Source: PALSA-1003 sp963791945 (GTDB lineage: Bacteria > Pseudomonadota > Gammaproteobacteria > Burkholderiales > Casimicrobiaceae). Taken from it: a DNA stretch of 64,000 nt. Made by a program: the position numbers and the translations under genes. A model generated the notes under the pieces. It did no database searches and was not told the origin of the DNA. It saw only the letters and a program-made list of their open reading frames with translations. The stretch covers positions 310,001-374,000 of the forward strand of contig CAWBUD010000004.1 of NCBI GenBank assembly GCA_963791945.1, written 5' to 3'. Below are positions 42,530 to 50,798 of this stretch, in pieces. Numbering within the stretch: the first letter of the stretch is position 1; every line of letters starts with the position of its first letter.

Positions 42530-43171
42530 ATGGATTTCGCACGGCGACAGAGAGATCCGACCCGGCACATCGTCGGAATTACGATGGTGATTCTGGTGCA
42601 CGTGCTCGTGATCTACGGGCTCGTCACCGGTCTCGCGCGCAAGGCGGTCGAGGTGATCAAGAAGCCGCTCAACGCGACGATCGTCGAGGAGATCAAGGCG
42701 CCGCCGCCACCGCCGCCGCCACCGAAGAAAATCGAGATCCCCAAGATCCCGCCGCCGCTGGCACCCTACGTTCCGCCGCCGGACATTCCCGTGCCGATGA
42801 CCCCGTCCGAGCCGGTCATTGCGGCGATCACTCCCACGCCGCCGCCGGCTCCGCCGGTGATCGCGCCGCCCGCTCCGCCTCCACCGCCGGCGCCGCCGCC
42901 GAAGCCCGCGGTACGCAAGGGCGTGGTACCGATTTCCAGGCCCGAGATGGAGTATCCGAGGGAGGCGCTTCGCAAAGGCATTTACAGCGGCAAAGTGGTC
43001 GCTCGGCTCGCCATCGACGAAAAGGGCAACGTCACCGACGTCAAGATCGTCGAATCGAATCCGCCACGCGTGTTCGACCGCGAGGTCATCAACACGCTCA
43101 TGCAATGGAAGTTCCAGGGCGACGGTGACAAGTACGTCGGCGAAGTCGAGATCGAGTTCAAGGCCGAATAG
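42530..43171 (+). CDS. tonB: Energy transducer TonB
   Basis: A 213-residue TonB. It has one N-terminal membrane anchor (about 15-36, HIVGITMVILVHVLVIYGLV, which keeps the functionally important histidine). A proline-rich periplasmic spacer (about 55-130) follows, then the C-terminal TonB domain (RPEMEYPREALRKGIYSGKV, NPPRVFDREVINTLMQWKFQ). It carries energy from ExbB-ExbD to outer-membrane receptors such as the one at 26.9 kb. It follows exbD2 and is closed by a strong terminator. Confidence 0.95.
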   Translation: MDFARRQRDPTRHIVGITMVILVHVLVIYGLVTGLARKAVEVIKKPLNATIVEEIKAPPPPPPPPKKIEIPKIPPPLAPYVPPPDIPVPMTPSEPVIAAITPTPPPAPPVIAPPAPPPPPAPPPKPAVRKGVVPISRPEMEYPREALRKGIYSGKVVARLAIDEKGNVTDVKIVESNPPRVFDREVINTLMQWKFQGDGDKYVGEVEIEFKAE

Positions 43172-43193
43172 GCGTTTGGCACTTTGATCGGAG

Positions 43194-43231
43194 AAACGAA
43201 ACGGCCGCCTCGAAGGCGGCCGTTTCGTTTT
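43194..43231 (+). terminator. Terminator after tonB, likely bidirectional
   Basis: A perfect 17-base stem with loop CGA: AAACGAAACGGCCGCCT pairs with AGGCGGCCGTTTCGTTT. T and A tracts at the two ends would let it stop transcription from tonB and from the sigma-factor operon arriving from the right. Confidence 0.93.
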
Positions 43232-43249
43232 GATCCGTGGGCGAGCCGA

Positions 43250-43606
43250 CTACTCTTCGCGCATCGCGTACACAATGGTGCTCCAGGTTACCGCGCCGAG
43301 CACTGTGAGCGCGACGGCGATCCGCGGCAGGGTCAGAGGCTGGGCGAGGACGGTTGCGACCAGCGCGCGAAACACGTCGTAGAACAAATCGGGCAACGCA
43401 GCCGCCGTGGCGCCGGCGGCGACGAGCCAAAGTAGCGCAAGGACGGGACGCCGCCACGCCGGCAGCGCCGCGGGCTGCGGGAGGCGTGCCAGCACGCCGG
43501 CCGTGAAACCGTCATCAGCGAGATAAGCGGCGGCGCAATCGGAGGCCTCAGCGCGCAGTGCGTGCTCCAGCCAGTCATCGCCCGGTCGCATCCGGTCCAC
43601 TGCCAT
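43250..43606 (-). CDS. Small membrane protein, possible anti-sigma factor
   Basis: A 118-residue protein with a soluble N-terminal part (about 1-50, DDWLEHALRAEASDCAAAYL) and two membrane segments (VLALLWLVAAGATAAALPDL and PRIAVALTVLGAVTWSTIVY). It starts (ATG 43606) 5 bases after the stop of the ECF sigma gene, the usual place of an anti-sigma factor. The ZAS-type zinc motif is absent, so it would be an unusual one. The role is inferred from position. Confidence 0.6.
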   Translation of the reverse strand: MAVDRMRPGDDWLEHALRAEASDCAAAYLADDGFTAGVLARLPQPAALPAWRRPVLALLWLVAAGATAAALPDLFYDVFRALVATVLAQPLTLPRIAVALTVLGAVTWSTIVYAMREE

Positions 43607-43611
43607 GGGCT

Positions 43612-44181
43612 TCAAGTCTCCGGGCCCCATCCCGCAAGTCGCGCCTTGAGCTTCTGCTTGGCGCGGAGGATGTGCGTTTTCACCGTCCCGACGGGGCAAC
43701 CCAGAACGTACGCCGCTTCCTCGTGCGACAGATCGTTATGGTAGCACTGAACGATGGCTGCCCGCTCCGCATCCGAGAGCACCGTCATCGCGCGCTCGAG
43801 GTCGATGTTGAGCGCGGCACTCCGGGCGACCGGCGTCGTCTCACTGTACTCGGCGGCAGCCAGATCGTCGGCCTCCACGACGTCGGGCAGGGACAGGTCT
43901 TTCATCTTGCGGGCATCGGCGAGAAATGCGTTGTATGCGATCCGGTAGAGCCAGGTCGAAAACTTGGCCTCCTGCCGGAACGAGCGCAGATTCCGGTATG
44001 CAAGCAGGAAGGTTTCCTGGGCGAGATCGTCTGCGAGAGCATGGTTGCCGCCGGTGAGCCTGCGCAAGCTGGCTCGCACGGCCGACTGGTGCCGCCGCAC
44101 CAGCTCGCCGAAAGCGTGGTGGTCATCCTGGACCAGAACGCGGGCGATGAGTTGCGCATCGCTGACCGCGGCGGACGGCAT
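43612..44181 (-). CDS. ECF-family RNA polymerase sigma factor
   Basis: A 189-residue RpoE-like sigma factor. Region 2 is ADDLAQETFLLAYRNLRSF followed by FSTWLYRIAYNAFLADARK. Region 4 is LSDAERAAIVQCYHNDLSHE and the helix-turn-helix VLGCPVGTVKTHILRAKQKL. It would direct RNA polymerase to a small regulon. Possible targets include nearby envelope genes, but no promoter match could be tested. The gene for a membrane protein lies 22 bases upstream and the possible anti-sigma gene just downstream. Confidence 0.92.
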   Translation of the reverse strand: MPSAAVSDAQLIARVLVQDDHHAFGELVRRHQSAVRASLRRLTGGNHALADDLAQETFLLAYRNLRSFRQEAKFSTWLYRIAYNAFLADARKMKDLSLPDVVEADDLAAAEYSETTPVARSAALNIDLERAMTVLSDAERAAIVQCYHNDLSHEEAAYVLGCPVGTVKTHILRAKQKLKARLAGWGPET

Positions 44182-44203
44182 GAGCGGCGTTCAGGGTTCG
44201 GCA

Positions 44204-44968
44204 TCAGCTCCCGCTCATCCCGGGTCGGCTGGAGTCGCCTCCAGCGCCCCCCTTGGCCTGATCCAGATGCCTGCCTTCGAGCCACCACAGCGCAACGTAC
44301 CCGGCACCGACGAACAGCAGCACCAATCCGAGCCAGCTCGGGGCGCCGCTCTCGGTGAGCCAGTAGAACGAAAATGCCAATCCGACCGTCGACAGGATCA
44401 CGCCCTTGCGCAGGTCCGACCAGACGGCACGCTTGCGCACCTCGGCGGCCTGTTGATAGATCTGGGGGGCGATGCTTGCCGGCGATGTCCCGGCCGCCAG
44501 CGCCTCCGCGGCCTGGGCCGGCGGCACCACGCCTCTTTCCGCCAGCGCGAGCATCGCCTCGTTCTGCAATCGCGCCTTGCGCAACTTGTACCAGATGATG
44601 CCGACGAGAAGCACGATTGGCGTGAGGAAGATCGAGCCGACGACGAGAAAAATGAGTCCGATCACCCAGGGCATCTTCTCGCTGATCGCTTCGAAATCGT
44701 CATCGCTGTCGAAGCGGATGTGCGAGGATTTGCGCGGCTTCGCCTCTGCGCCCGCGCTGTCGTCCCTCGCGGCATTCGTGTCAGCCTGTGCCGCGGGTGG
44801 GGAGGTCGTGCTCTTCAGCGTCGTTTCGTCCGCAGCCTTGGGTGCGGGAGCGGCTGCGCGGGCCGGATGCCCGGCAAACGCTAGCGCCAGCCCGACGAGA
44901 ACGGCCGCGACGAGCGCCGCGGTGCGGGCTCGGGTCGCGGAGCCGGGTGCGGGTGCGACGTGCGGCAT
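44204..44968 (-). CDS. Membrane protein resembling the DUF6249 family
   Basis: A 254-residue protein with a signal-like N-terminal helix (about 12-36), an acidic linker (about 40-95, with SSHIRFDSDDDFEAISEKM) and membrane segments WVIGLIFLVVGSIFLTPIVL, then an internal LALAERGVVPPAQAAEALAA and two final helices. The central 'LALAERG(V/I)PPA' element and the two terminal helices are typical of DUF6249 proteins. The ATG at 44968 has an AAGGAG 6 bases upstream. A longer frame upstream overlaps the gspD promoter and is not supported. It heads the sigma-factor operon. Function unknown. Confidence 0.72.
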   Translation of the reverse strand: MPHVAPAPGSATRARTAALVAAVLVGLALAFAGHPARAAAPAPKAADETTLKSTTSPPAAQADTNAARDDSAGAEAKPRKSSHIRFDSDDDFEAISEKMPWVIGLIFLVVGSIFLTPIVLLVGIIWYKLRKARLQNEAMLALAERGVVPPAQAAEALAAGTSPASIAPQIYQQAAEVRKRAVWSDLRKGVILSTVGLAFSFYWLTESGAPSWLGLVLLFVGAGYVALWWLEGRHLDQAKGGAGGDSSRPGMSGS

Positions 44969-45140
44969 CTCCTTCTCCTTGCTCAACGTCGGTCGGACAT
45001 TAGATGCTGCGAATCGCCCCAATGGATTCAAGCGCATGGCGAGCTCCCGTCCGCAAGAGCGGCTCGAGGCGCATGCTATCATTGCCCACCCCGCGGCGCC
45101 GTGGCATACAACGCGCGCGGATGCCACTCGAGGCGCGTCC
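44969..45140. promoter_or_regulatory. Divergent gap before gspD
   Basis: TATCAT at 45077-45082 is a possible -10 for gspD with a weak -35. Nothing else is recognised. Confidence 0.3.
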
Positions 45141-47249
45141 ATGATCCCGCCCTTTTTGCGCTTTCTCGTCGTCGCGGCGCTGCTTGCCGTGCTCGCGTCG
45201 AGCGCTCGGGCCGCCGACGAGCCGGTGACGCTCAATTTCGTCAACGCCGACATCGAAGCGGTGGTCAAGGCCGTGGCGGAGATGACCGGTCGCAACTTCG
45301 TGCTCGATCCGCGCGTCAAGGGCGTGATCAACATCGTGTCCTCCCGGCCGGTGCCCGCAAGCCTGGTCTATCCGACGCTGCTTTCCGCGCTTCGCCTGCA
45401 GGGCTACGCCGCCGTGGAAACCGACGGCATCACCAAGATCGTGCCGGAGGCCGACGCGAAGCAGCACGCCTCGCCGGTGACCGCCGGCCCTGTGACTGCC
45501 ACGGGCGACCGGTTGGTCACCGAGGTGTACGCGCTCAAGAACGAGTCCGCCGCGCAGCTCGTCAATGTGCTTCGGCCGCTGATCACGCCCAACAACAGCA
45601 TCGCCGCAGTGCCCGCCGGCAACGCGCTGGTCATCACCGACTACGCCGACAACCTCAAGCGCATCGACCGGATCATCGCCTCGCTCGACGTGCCGCCCGC
45701 GGGCGAACCGATCGTCGTCCCCTTGCGCAACGCCTCCGCGCTGGACCTCGTTCAGATCCTGACGCGCCTTCTCACCGAGACCGCAACCGCCCCCGGGACC
45801 GCGCCGGACCTGCAGCAGCGCGTGTCGGTCGTCGCCGACCCGCGTTCCAACAGCGTTCTCGTGCGAGCCGAGAATCCGACACGGCTGGCGCGCGTGCGAG
45901 CGCTCATCGAGCAGCTCGATACGCCGGGCCGGGCAGGCGGCAACATCTTCATCATCTATCTCAAGAACGCCGAGGCCGCCCGGGTCGCGCAGACGCTCAG
46001 GGCGCTTCTCGCCGGCGGAAGCGACACAGCCGCGGGACAAGGCACGCCATCTCTCGTGCCGACAACCTCCCTGAATGTGAGCGCGCTCTCCACGCCCGCG
46101 GGGTCTCCGGGCGGGACGCCCGCGGCGCCGCAGCTCACTGCGTCGGGCGGCTCCAGCGGCGGCGCGGTCGCGTTCAGCGCGGGCGCGGCGACCATTCAGG
46201 CCGACACGGCGAACAACGCGCTGATCGTCATGGCGCCGGAGCCTGTTTACAACAACATCCGCGCGGTGGTCGAGAAGCTCGACATCCGCCGCGCGCAGGT
46301 GTACGTCGAGGCGCTCATCGCCGAGGTCAGCGCCGATCAGGTCGGCGAATTCGGGATCCAGTGGAATCTTCTCAACCCGAATGCATTCAAGAACAATTCG
46401 ACGACGGTTGCGGGCGGGACCAACTTCGGCACGCGCGGCACCGGCACCAACATCATCGACGCGCAGGCGAACCTCACCTCGCTCGGACAAGGTCTCAACT
46501 TCGGCATCATCCGCGGCACGATCAACATCCCGGGCATCGGCACGATTACCAACCTGGCGCTGCTCGCGCGAGCGCTCCAAACCAACGCCAACGCCAACAT
46601 ACTGTCCACGCCTAACCTGCTGACGCTGGACAACGAGCAGGCGAAGATCATCGTCGCCGAGAACGTGCCCTTCATCACGGGGCAATACGCGCAGACCGGT
46701 TCGACCTCCACGGTCACGCCATTTCAGACCATCGAGCGCAAGGACGTCGGTTTGATCCTCACCGTCAGGCCGCAGATTACCGAAGGCGGCAGCATCCGAC
46801 TCGGCATCTACGAGGAAGTTTCGCGCGTTCAGGACACGACCAACGCCGCCGGCATCATCACCAACAAGCGATCGCTCGAGTCGACGGTGCTCGTCGACGA
46901 CGGCCAGATCGTAGTGCTCGGCGGACTCATTCAGGACAGCTTCACCGACAACTCGAACAAGATCCCCTACGCGGGAGACATTCCCGTGGCAGGCGCGCTT
47001 TTTCGCTACGACACGCGGCAGCGAACCAAGACCAATCTGATGGTGTTCCTGAAGCCCACGATCGTCCGCTCGGGCGCGGCGACAACTTCCGTGACCGCGG
47101 ATCGCTATGACTACATCCTCGGCGAGCAACAGCATCTGAAGCCCGAGCCGCGGCCGCTCTGGCCACAGCCCGAAGTGCCGCTGCTCCCGCCACGTCCGCT
47201 GCCTGCGTCAGGCACCGCCACGCCGACGGCGCCGGTCAAGACCCCGTAA
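45141..47249 (+). CDS. gspD: Type II secretion system secretin GspD
   Basis: A 702-residue outer-membrane secretin. A signal peptide (MIPPFLRFLVVAALLAVLAS, cleavage after ARA) is followed by the N0 domain (VTLNFVNADIEAVVKAVAEM), repeated N1-N3 domains (LVTEVYALKNESAAQLVNVL, IFIIYLKNAEAARVAQTLRA) and the secretin core with VEALIAEVSADQVGEFGIQW, NANANILSTPNLLTLDNEQA and the late VPVAGALFRYDTRQRTKTNL. A glycine-rich linker separates N3 from the core. It forms the exit channel for folded proteins. The ATG at 45141 follows GAGG. gspE starts 8 bases downstream. Confidence 0.95.
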   Translation: MIPPFLRFLVVAALLAVLASSARAADEPVTLNFVNADIEAVVKAVAEMTGRNFVLDPRVKGVINIVSSRPVPASLVYPTLLSALRLQGYAAVETDGITKIVPEADAKQHASPVTAGPVTATGDRLVTEVYALKNESAAQLVNVLRPLITPNNSIAAVPAGNALVITDYADNLKRIDRIIASLDVPPAGEPIVVPLRNASALDLVQILTRLLTETATAPGTAPDLQQRVSVVADPRSNSVLVRAENPTRLARVRALIEQLDTPGRAGGNIFIIYLKNAEAARVAQTLRALLAGGSDTAAGQGTPSLVPTTSLNVSALSTPAGSPGGTPAAPQLTASGGSSGGAVAFSAGAATIQADTANNALIVMAPEPVYNNIRAVVEKLDIRRAQVYVEALIAEVSADQVGEFGIQWNLLNPNAFKNNSTTVAGGTNFGTRGTGTNIIDAQANLTSLGQGLNFGIIRGTINIPGIGTITNLALLARALQTNANANILSTPNLLTLDNEQAKIIVAENVPFITGQYAQTGSTSTVTPFQTIERKDVGLILTVRPQITEGGSIRLGIYEEVSRVQDTTNAAGIITNKRSLESTVLVDDGQIVVLGGLIQDSFTDNSNKIPYAGDIPVAGALFRYDTRQRTKTNLMVFLKPTIVRSGAATTSVTADRYDYILGEQQHLKPEPRPLWPQPEVPLLPPRPLPASGTATPTAPVKTP

Positions 47250-47257
47250 CGCGTTCG

Positions 47258-48790
47258 ATGCCTGATCCTGTTTCCGCTCCACCTTCCAGCCCGCCGGCCG
47301 CCAGCCCGACGCAACGCATCCCGTACGCCTTCGCGCGCACGCACGGGGTGCTCGCCCTCGCCGACGATGGCGAGGCCGTGATCGTGCTCGCCCGTAACGA
47401 TGCATCGCTCGAAGGCATCGCCGAGTTGAAGCGTGTGCTGCAGCGGCCGCTCAAGACCAGCACCGTCAACGCGGAGCGCTTCGCCGCGGAGTTGGCCAAC
47501 GCGTACAACCGGGCGTCTCCGGTCGCGCAGTTCACCGAGGATTTCTCGCGCGACACCGATCTCGCCCGGCTGCTGCAGGACATCCCCAAAGCCGAGGACC
47601 TGCTCGGACCCACGTCGGACGCGCCGGTGATCCGCATGATCAACGCGCTGCTGCTTCAGGCGCTGCGCGAGCGAGCTTCGGACATCCATTTCGAGCCTTA
47701 CGAGGCGCGCTCCGTCGTGCGCTTTCGCGTCGACGGCATGCTCACCGACGTGATCGAGCCGCCCAGGGCACTGCATGCTGCGCTCGTCTCGCGGCTGAAG
47801 GTGATGGCGAGCCTCGACATCGCGGAAAAGCGGCTGCCTCAGGACGGGCGGATGGCGCTGAAGCTCGGCGACAAGAGCGTCGACGTGCGCGTGTCGACGC
47901 TCCCGACCGGCCCGGGCGAGCGGGTCGTGCTGCGCTTGCTGGACAAGGACGCGGCGCGGCTCGACCTGGCAGCACTCGGAATGAGCGAAGCGACGCTCGC
48001 TGCGATCGACCGGTTGATCCGTGAGCCGCACGGCATCGTGCTGGTCACCGGGCCCACGGGCTCGGGCAAGACGACGACGCTCTACGCGGCGATGTCGCGG
48101 CTCGACCGCGCGACGCTCAACGTCATGACGGTCGAGGATCCGATCGAGTTCGCGCTGGATGGTGTGGGCCAGACCCAGGTCAATCCGAAGATCGAGCTTT
48201 CGTTCGCCCGCGCACTACGGTCTATCCTGCGGCAGGATCCCGACATCATCATGATCGGCGAGATTCGGGATCTGGAGACGGCGCAGATCGCAGTGCAGGC
48301 GAGCCTTACCGGGCACCTGGTGCTCGCCACGCTGCATACCAACGACGCGCTTAGTGCCGTTACGCGGCTCTCCGACATGGGCGTGGAACCCTATCTTCTA
48401 GCCTCCAGCCTGCTGGGCGTCCTTGCACAGCGACTCGTGCGCTGCCTGTGCCCCGCGTGCCGCGAAACGCTCGCGCCGACGGAGGGCGAGACCGGCGTAC
48501 TCGCCGGCCTCGGCATCCCGCGGGTCGCGCGGCTGTGGCGTGCCGCGGGCTGCGAGTCGTGTGCCCGCTCTGGATATCGCGGGCGGACCGGGCTCTATGA
48601 GCTCGTGCTCGTCGATGACGACGTGAGGCAGGCGATTCACGATCGCAGCGGCGAGCCCGCCTTGCGCGATCTGGCTGCCGCGAAAGGCTTGCGCACGCTG
48701 GCGATGGACGGCGCGCGCTGGCTCGCAGACGGCACGACTTCGCTGCCCGAGCTCCTGCGCGTGACGGGCGGGGGCGGCAACGGCGGTTGA
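47258..48790 (+). CDS. gspE: Type II secretion ATPase GspE
   Basis: A 510-residue assembly ATPase. An N-terminal domain (about 1-100) leads to the core with Walker A GPTGSGKTTTLYA, the Asp box NVMTVEDPIEFAL, Walker B DPDIIMIGEIRDLETAQIA and the His box TGHLVLATLHTNDA. The zinc-binding CxxC pairs are visible in LVRCLCPACRETLAP and AAGCESCARSGYRGRTGLYE. It drives pseudopilus assembly with GspF. It sits 8 bases after gspD and is followed at once by the next gene. Confidence 0.95.
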   Translation: MPDPVSAPPSSPPAASPTQRIPYAFARTHGVLALADDGEAVIVLARNDASLEGIAELKRVLQRPLKTSTVNAERFAAELANAYNRASPVAQFTEDFSRDTDLARLLQDIPKAEDLLGPTSDAPVIRMINALLLQALRERASDIHFEPYEARSVVRFRVDGMLTDVIEPPRALHAALVSRLKVMASLDIAEKRLPQDGRMALKLGDKSVDVRVSTLPTGPGERVVLRLLDKDAARLDLAALGMSEATLAAIDRLIREPHGIVLVTGPTGSGKTTTLYAAMSRLDRATLNVMTVEDPIEFALDGVGQTQVNPKIELSFARALRSILRQDPDIIMIGEIRDLETAQIAVQASLTGHLVLATLHTNDALSAVTRLSDMGVEPYLLASSLLGVLAQRLVRCLCPACRETLAPTEGETGVLAGLGIPRVARLWRAAGCESCARSGYRGRTGLYELVLVDDDVRQAIHDRSGEPALRDLAAAKGLRTLAMDGARWLADGTTSLPELLRVTGGGGNGG

Positions 48791-48792
48791 GA

Positions 48793-49473
48793 ATGGCGCG
48801 AGCTCCCCGATCGTTCCTGCTCGAACAGCTCCGCGCCCAGGCCGACGCGGTCGCGGCCAAGCGCGTTCAGCAGCTCAAGCTCTCGCGCGAGGTCGTCGAC
48901 CGGATCGATCAGCGCATGCACGCGGTGTTCCAGTATTTCGACGAGGCGTGCAAGCTGCTGCAGGTCATTTCGCCTCCGATCGAGCGCTCGTTCGAGCTGC
49001 CGCACATCGTGCGCTACGAGGGACTGCACCTCGAGAAGGCTTCGGTGATGTTCCGCAAGCAACGCGTGCTCGATCGCGATGTCTACGATTACGTCGTCGT
49101 CTACTACAGCCTCGCCGGCCGGCCGCCGCTGCCATTGCGCGTGGCCATTCGTCGCTCGCCTGAAGTCGAGCGCGCGCTCGCTTCCGCGCACATCGAATTC
49201 ACCACCGATACCGACTCCAGCGTGCAGACTGGCGCGACCTACAACGTGATCCGGTTCAAACCGGGGCTGCGCTGCGAGGTGCGGTTCGATCCGGACTTCG
49301 AGAACGGACGCGTGGTGGTGACGCTGCGCAACGTCGACCGCTTCGAGCCGGTCATCCTCGATTTCGAAACAGCTGCGCTCGACACGCGCGCACTGGACGA
49401 CCTGGCGAACCTGATGCTCGCCAAGCCGAGCCAGTTTTTGTTGCGCGCGCCACTGCGCGGCTTCACCCGCTGA
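48793..49473 (+). CDS. Conserved-looking protein of unknown function between gspE and gspF
   Basis: A 226-residue soluble protein with no signal peptide or membrane segment. It starts MARAPRSFLLEQLRAQADAV, has a long N-terminal helix (about 5-50), then alternating strands and charged segments (DVYDYVVVYYSLAGRPPLPL, TGATYNVIRFKPGLRCEV, ENGRVVVTLRNVDRFEPVIL). I do not recognise the family. The ATG at 48793 lies 2 bases after the gspE stop, and gspF follows 13 bases later, so it is expressed with the secretion genes. A role as a cytoplasmic partner of the GspE-GspF platform is only suggested by position. Confidence 0.75.
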   Translation: MARAPRSFLLEQLRAQADAVAAKRVQQLKLSREVVDRIDQRMHAVFQYFDEACKLLQVISPPIERSFELPHIVRYEGLHLEKASVMFRKQRVLDRDVYDYVVVYYSLAGRPPLPLRVAIRRSPEVERALASAHIEFTTDTDSSVQTGATYNVIRFKPGLRCEVRFDPDFENGRVVVTLRNVDRFEPVILDFETAALDTRALDDLANLMLAKPSQFLLRAPLRGFTR

Positions 49474-49486
49474 CCGCTTAAGGCGC

Positions 49487-50689
49487 ATGCCGGCGTTCCG
49501 GTACGAAGCCGTCGACGCCGCGGGGCGCGTACGGCGGGGACTGCTCGACGCGACGTCGGCGCGGGCGGCGCGGGACGAGTTGCGTGGGCAGGGCCTTTTC
49601 CCAACCGAGGTCGACGCGATGTCGACCCGTCGCCGTGCGCACGCCGACGCGACCCGGCTGGCACCGGGCATCCTGGCGCTCACCACGCGTCAGCTCGCGA
49701 CGCTGGTCGCCTCTGGCATGCCGCTCGATCAGGCGCTCGCGGCCGTCGCCGAGCAGGCCGATCATCCGGGTGCGGCGCGCGTCCTCAGCGCGATTCGCGA
49801 GCAAGTCGCCGCGGGAGAGCCGCTGGCCGGCGCGTTGTCGCGCTTTCCCCGGACGTTTTCGCACCTCTATCGCGGCCTGGCCGCGGTCGGCGCCGAGAGC
49901 GGTCAGCTTGGCGCCGTGCTGTCGCGGCTGTCCGATTACCTCGAGGCGCGACAGGCGCTGCGCCAGAAGTTCGTCGCCGCGCTGATCTACCCCGCGCTGG
50001 TTACGCTGATCGCGCTCGCGGTGATCGCGACGCTGCTGCTCTACGTCGTGCCGCAGATCGTCGCGGTCTATCAGCAGAGCCGCCAGACGCTGCCGGTGCT
50101 CACCCGAGCGCTCATTGCCAGCAGCGACTTCGTGCGCGCCACCGGGTGGTACTGGCTGGGTCTCATCGCCGCGCTCGCCGTCGCATTCGCGCTCCTCCTG
50201 CGCAGTGAGCGCTGGCGGGAGCGCTGGCAGCGATGGCTGCTCGCCCTTCCCGTCGTCGGCACGATTCTCCGCGGCCTCGATACGGCACGGTTCGCGAGCA
50301 CGCTGGCGATCCTCATCGGCAGCGGCGCACCGCTACTGCGTGCGCTCGAGACGGCGGGCGACGTCGTGTGGGCTCGCCCCATACGACGCGCGGCGGAGGC
50401 GGCGAGCGGGCTCGTTCGCGAAGGCGTTTCACTCGCCCGAGCGCTGGCGACTCAACGCGTGTTCCCGGCGCTGCTCGTCCACCTCGTCGCCAACGGAGAG
50501 GCCAGCGGCCAACTACCGGCGATGCTCGATCGGGCGGCGCGCGAGCAGGATGCCGACGTCGAGCGGCGGCTCACCTGGCTCGCCGCACTCGTGCAGCCGG
50601 TACTGATCGTGTTCATGGGCTCGATCGTGCTGGTGCTCGTGCTGGCGGTGATGCTGCCGATCGTCTCGATGAATCAGCTGATCCGGTAG
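49487..50689 (+). CDS. gspF: Type II secretion inner membrane platform protein GspF
   Basis: A 400-residue GspF/PilC-type protein. It begins MPAFRYEAVDAAGRVRRGLL, the usual start, and has two repeated cytoplasmic domains (LTTRQLATLVASGMPLDQAL and RFASTLAILIGSGAPLLRAL) separated by membrane helices (LVTLIALAVIATLLLYVVPQ). A last helix, PVLIVFMGSIVLVLVLAVML, precedes the C-terminus. It couples GspE to pseudopilus growth. No gspG or other pseudopilin genes follow; the genes beyond are unrelated, so the rest of the system must lie elsewhere or be absent. Confidence 0.95.
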   Translation: MPAFRYEAVDAAGRVRRGLLDATSARAARDELRGQGLFPTEVDAMSTRRRAHADATRLAPGILALTTRQLATLVASGMPLDQALAAVAEQADHPGAARVLSAIREQVAAGEPLAGALSRFPRTFSHLYRGLAAVGAESGQLGAVLSRLSDYLEARQALRQKFVAALIYPALVTLIALAVIATLLLYVVPQIVAVYQQSRQTLPVLTRALIASSDFVRATGWYWLGLIAALAVAFALLLRSERWRERWQRWLLALPVVGTILRGLDTARFASTLAILIGSGAPLLRALETAGDVVWARPIRRAAEAASGLVREGVSLARALATQRVFPALLVHLVANGEASGQLPAMLDRAAREQDADVERRLTWLAALVQPVLIVFMGSIVLVLVLAVMLPIVSMNQLIR

Positions 50690-50707
50690 CGCCCCGAGCA
50701 AGAGACC

Positions 50708-50798
50708 GTAGCCCGGGCTGAGCGCCTGGCGCGACGCCCGGGGGCAGCCGTTCCGAAGTCTTCTTTCCCCCGGGTTCGCTCCACTCACCCCGGGCTAC
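50708..50798. repeat. Palindromic repeat, GTAGCCCGGG family
   Basis: It begins GTAGCCCGGGCTGAGC and ends CTCACCCCGGGCTAC. It lies between the convergent gspF and queG genes. The last codons of queG (Ser-Pro-Gly-stop) are read from the repeat. Confidence 0.8.
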
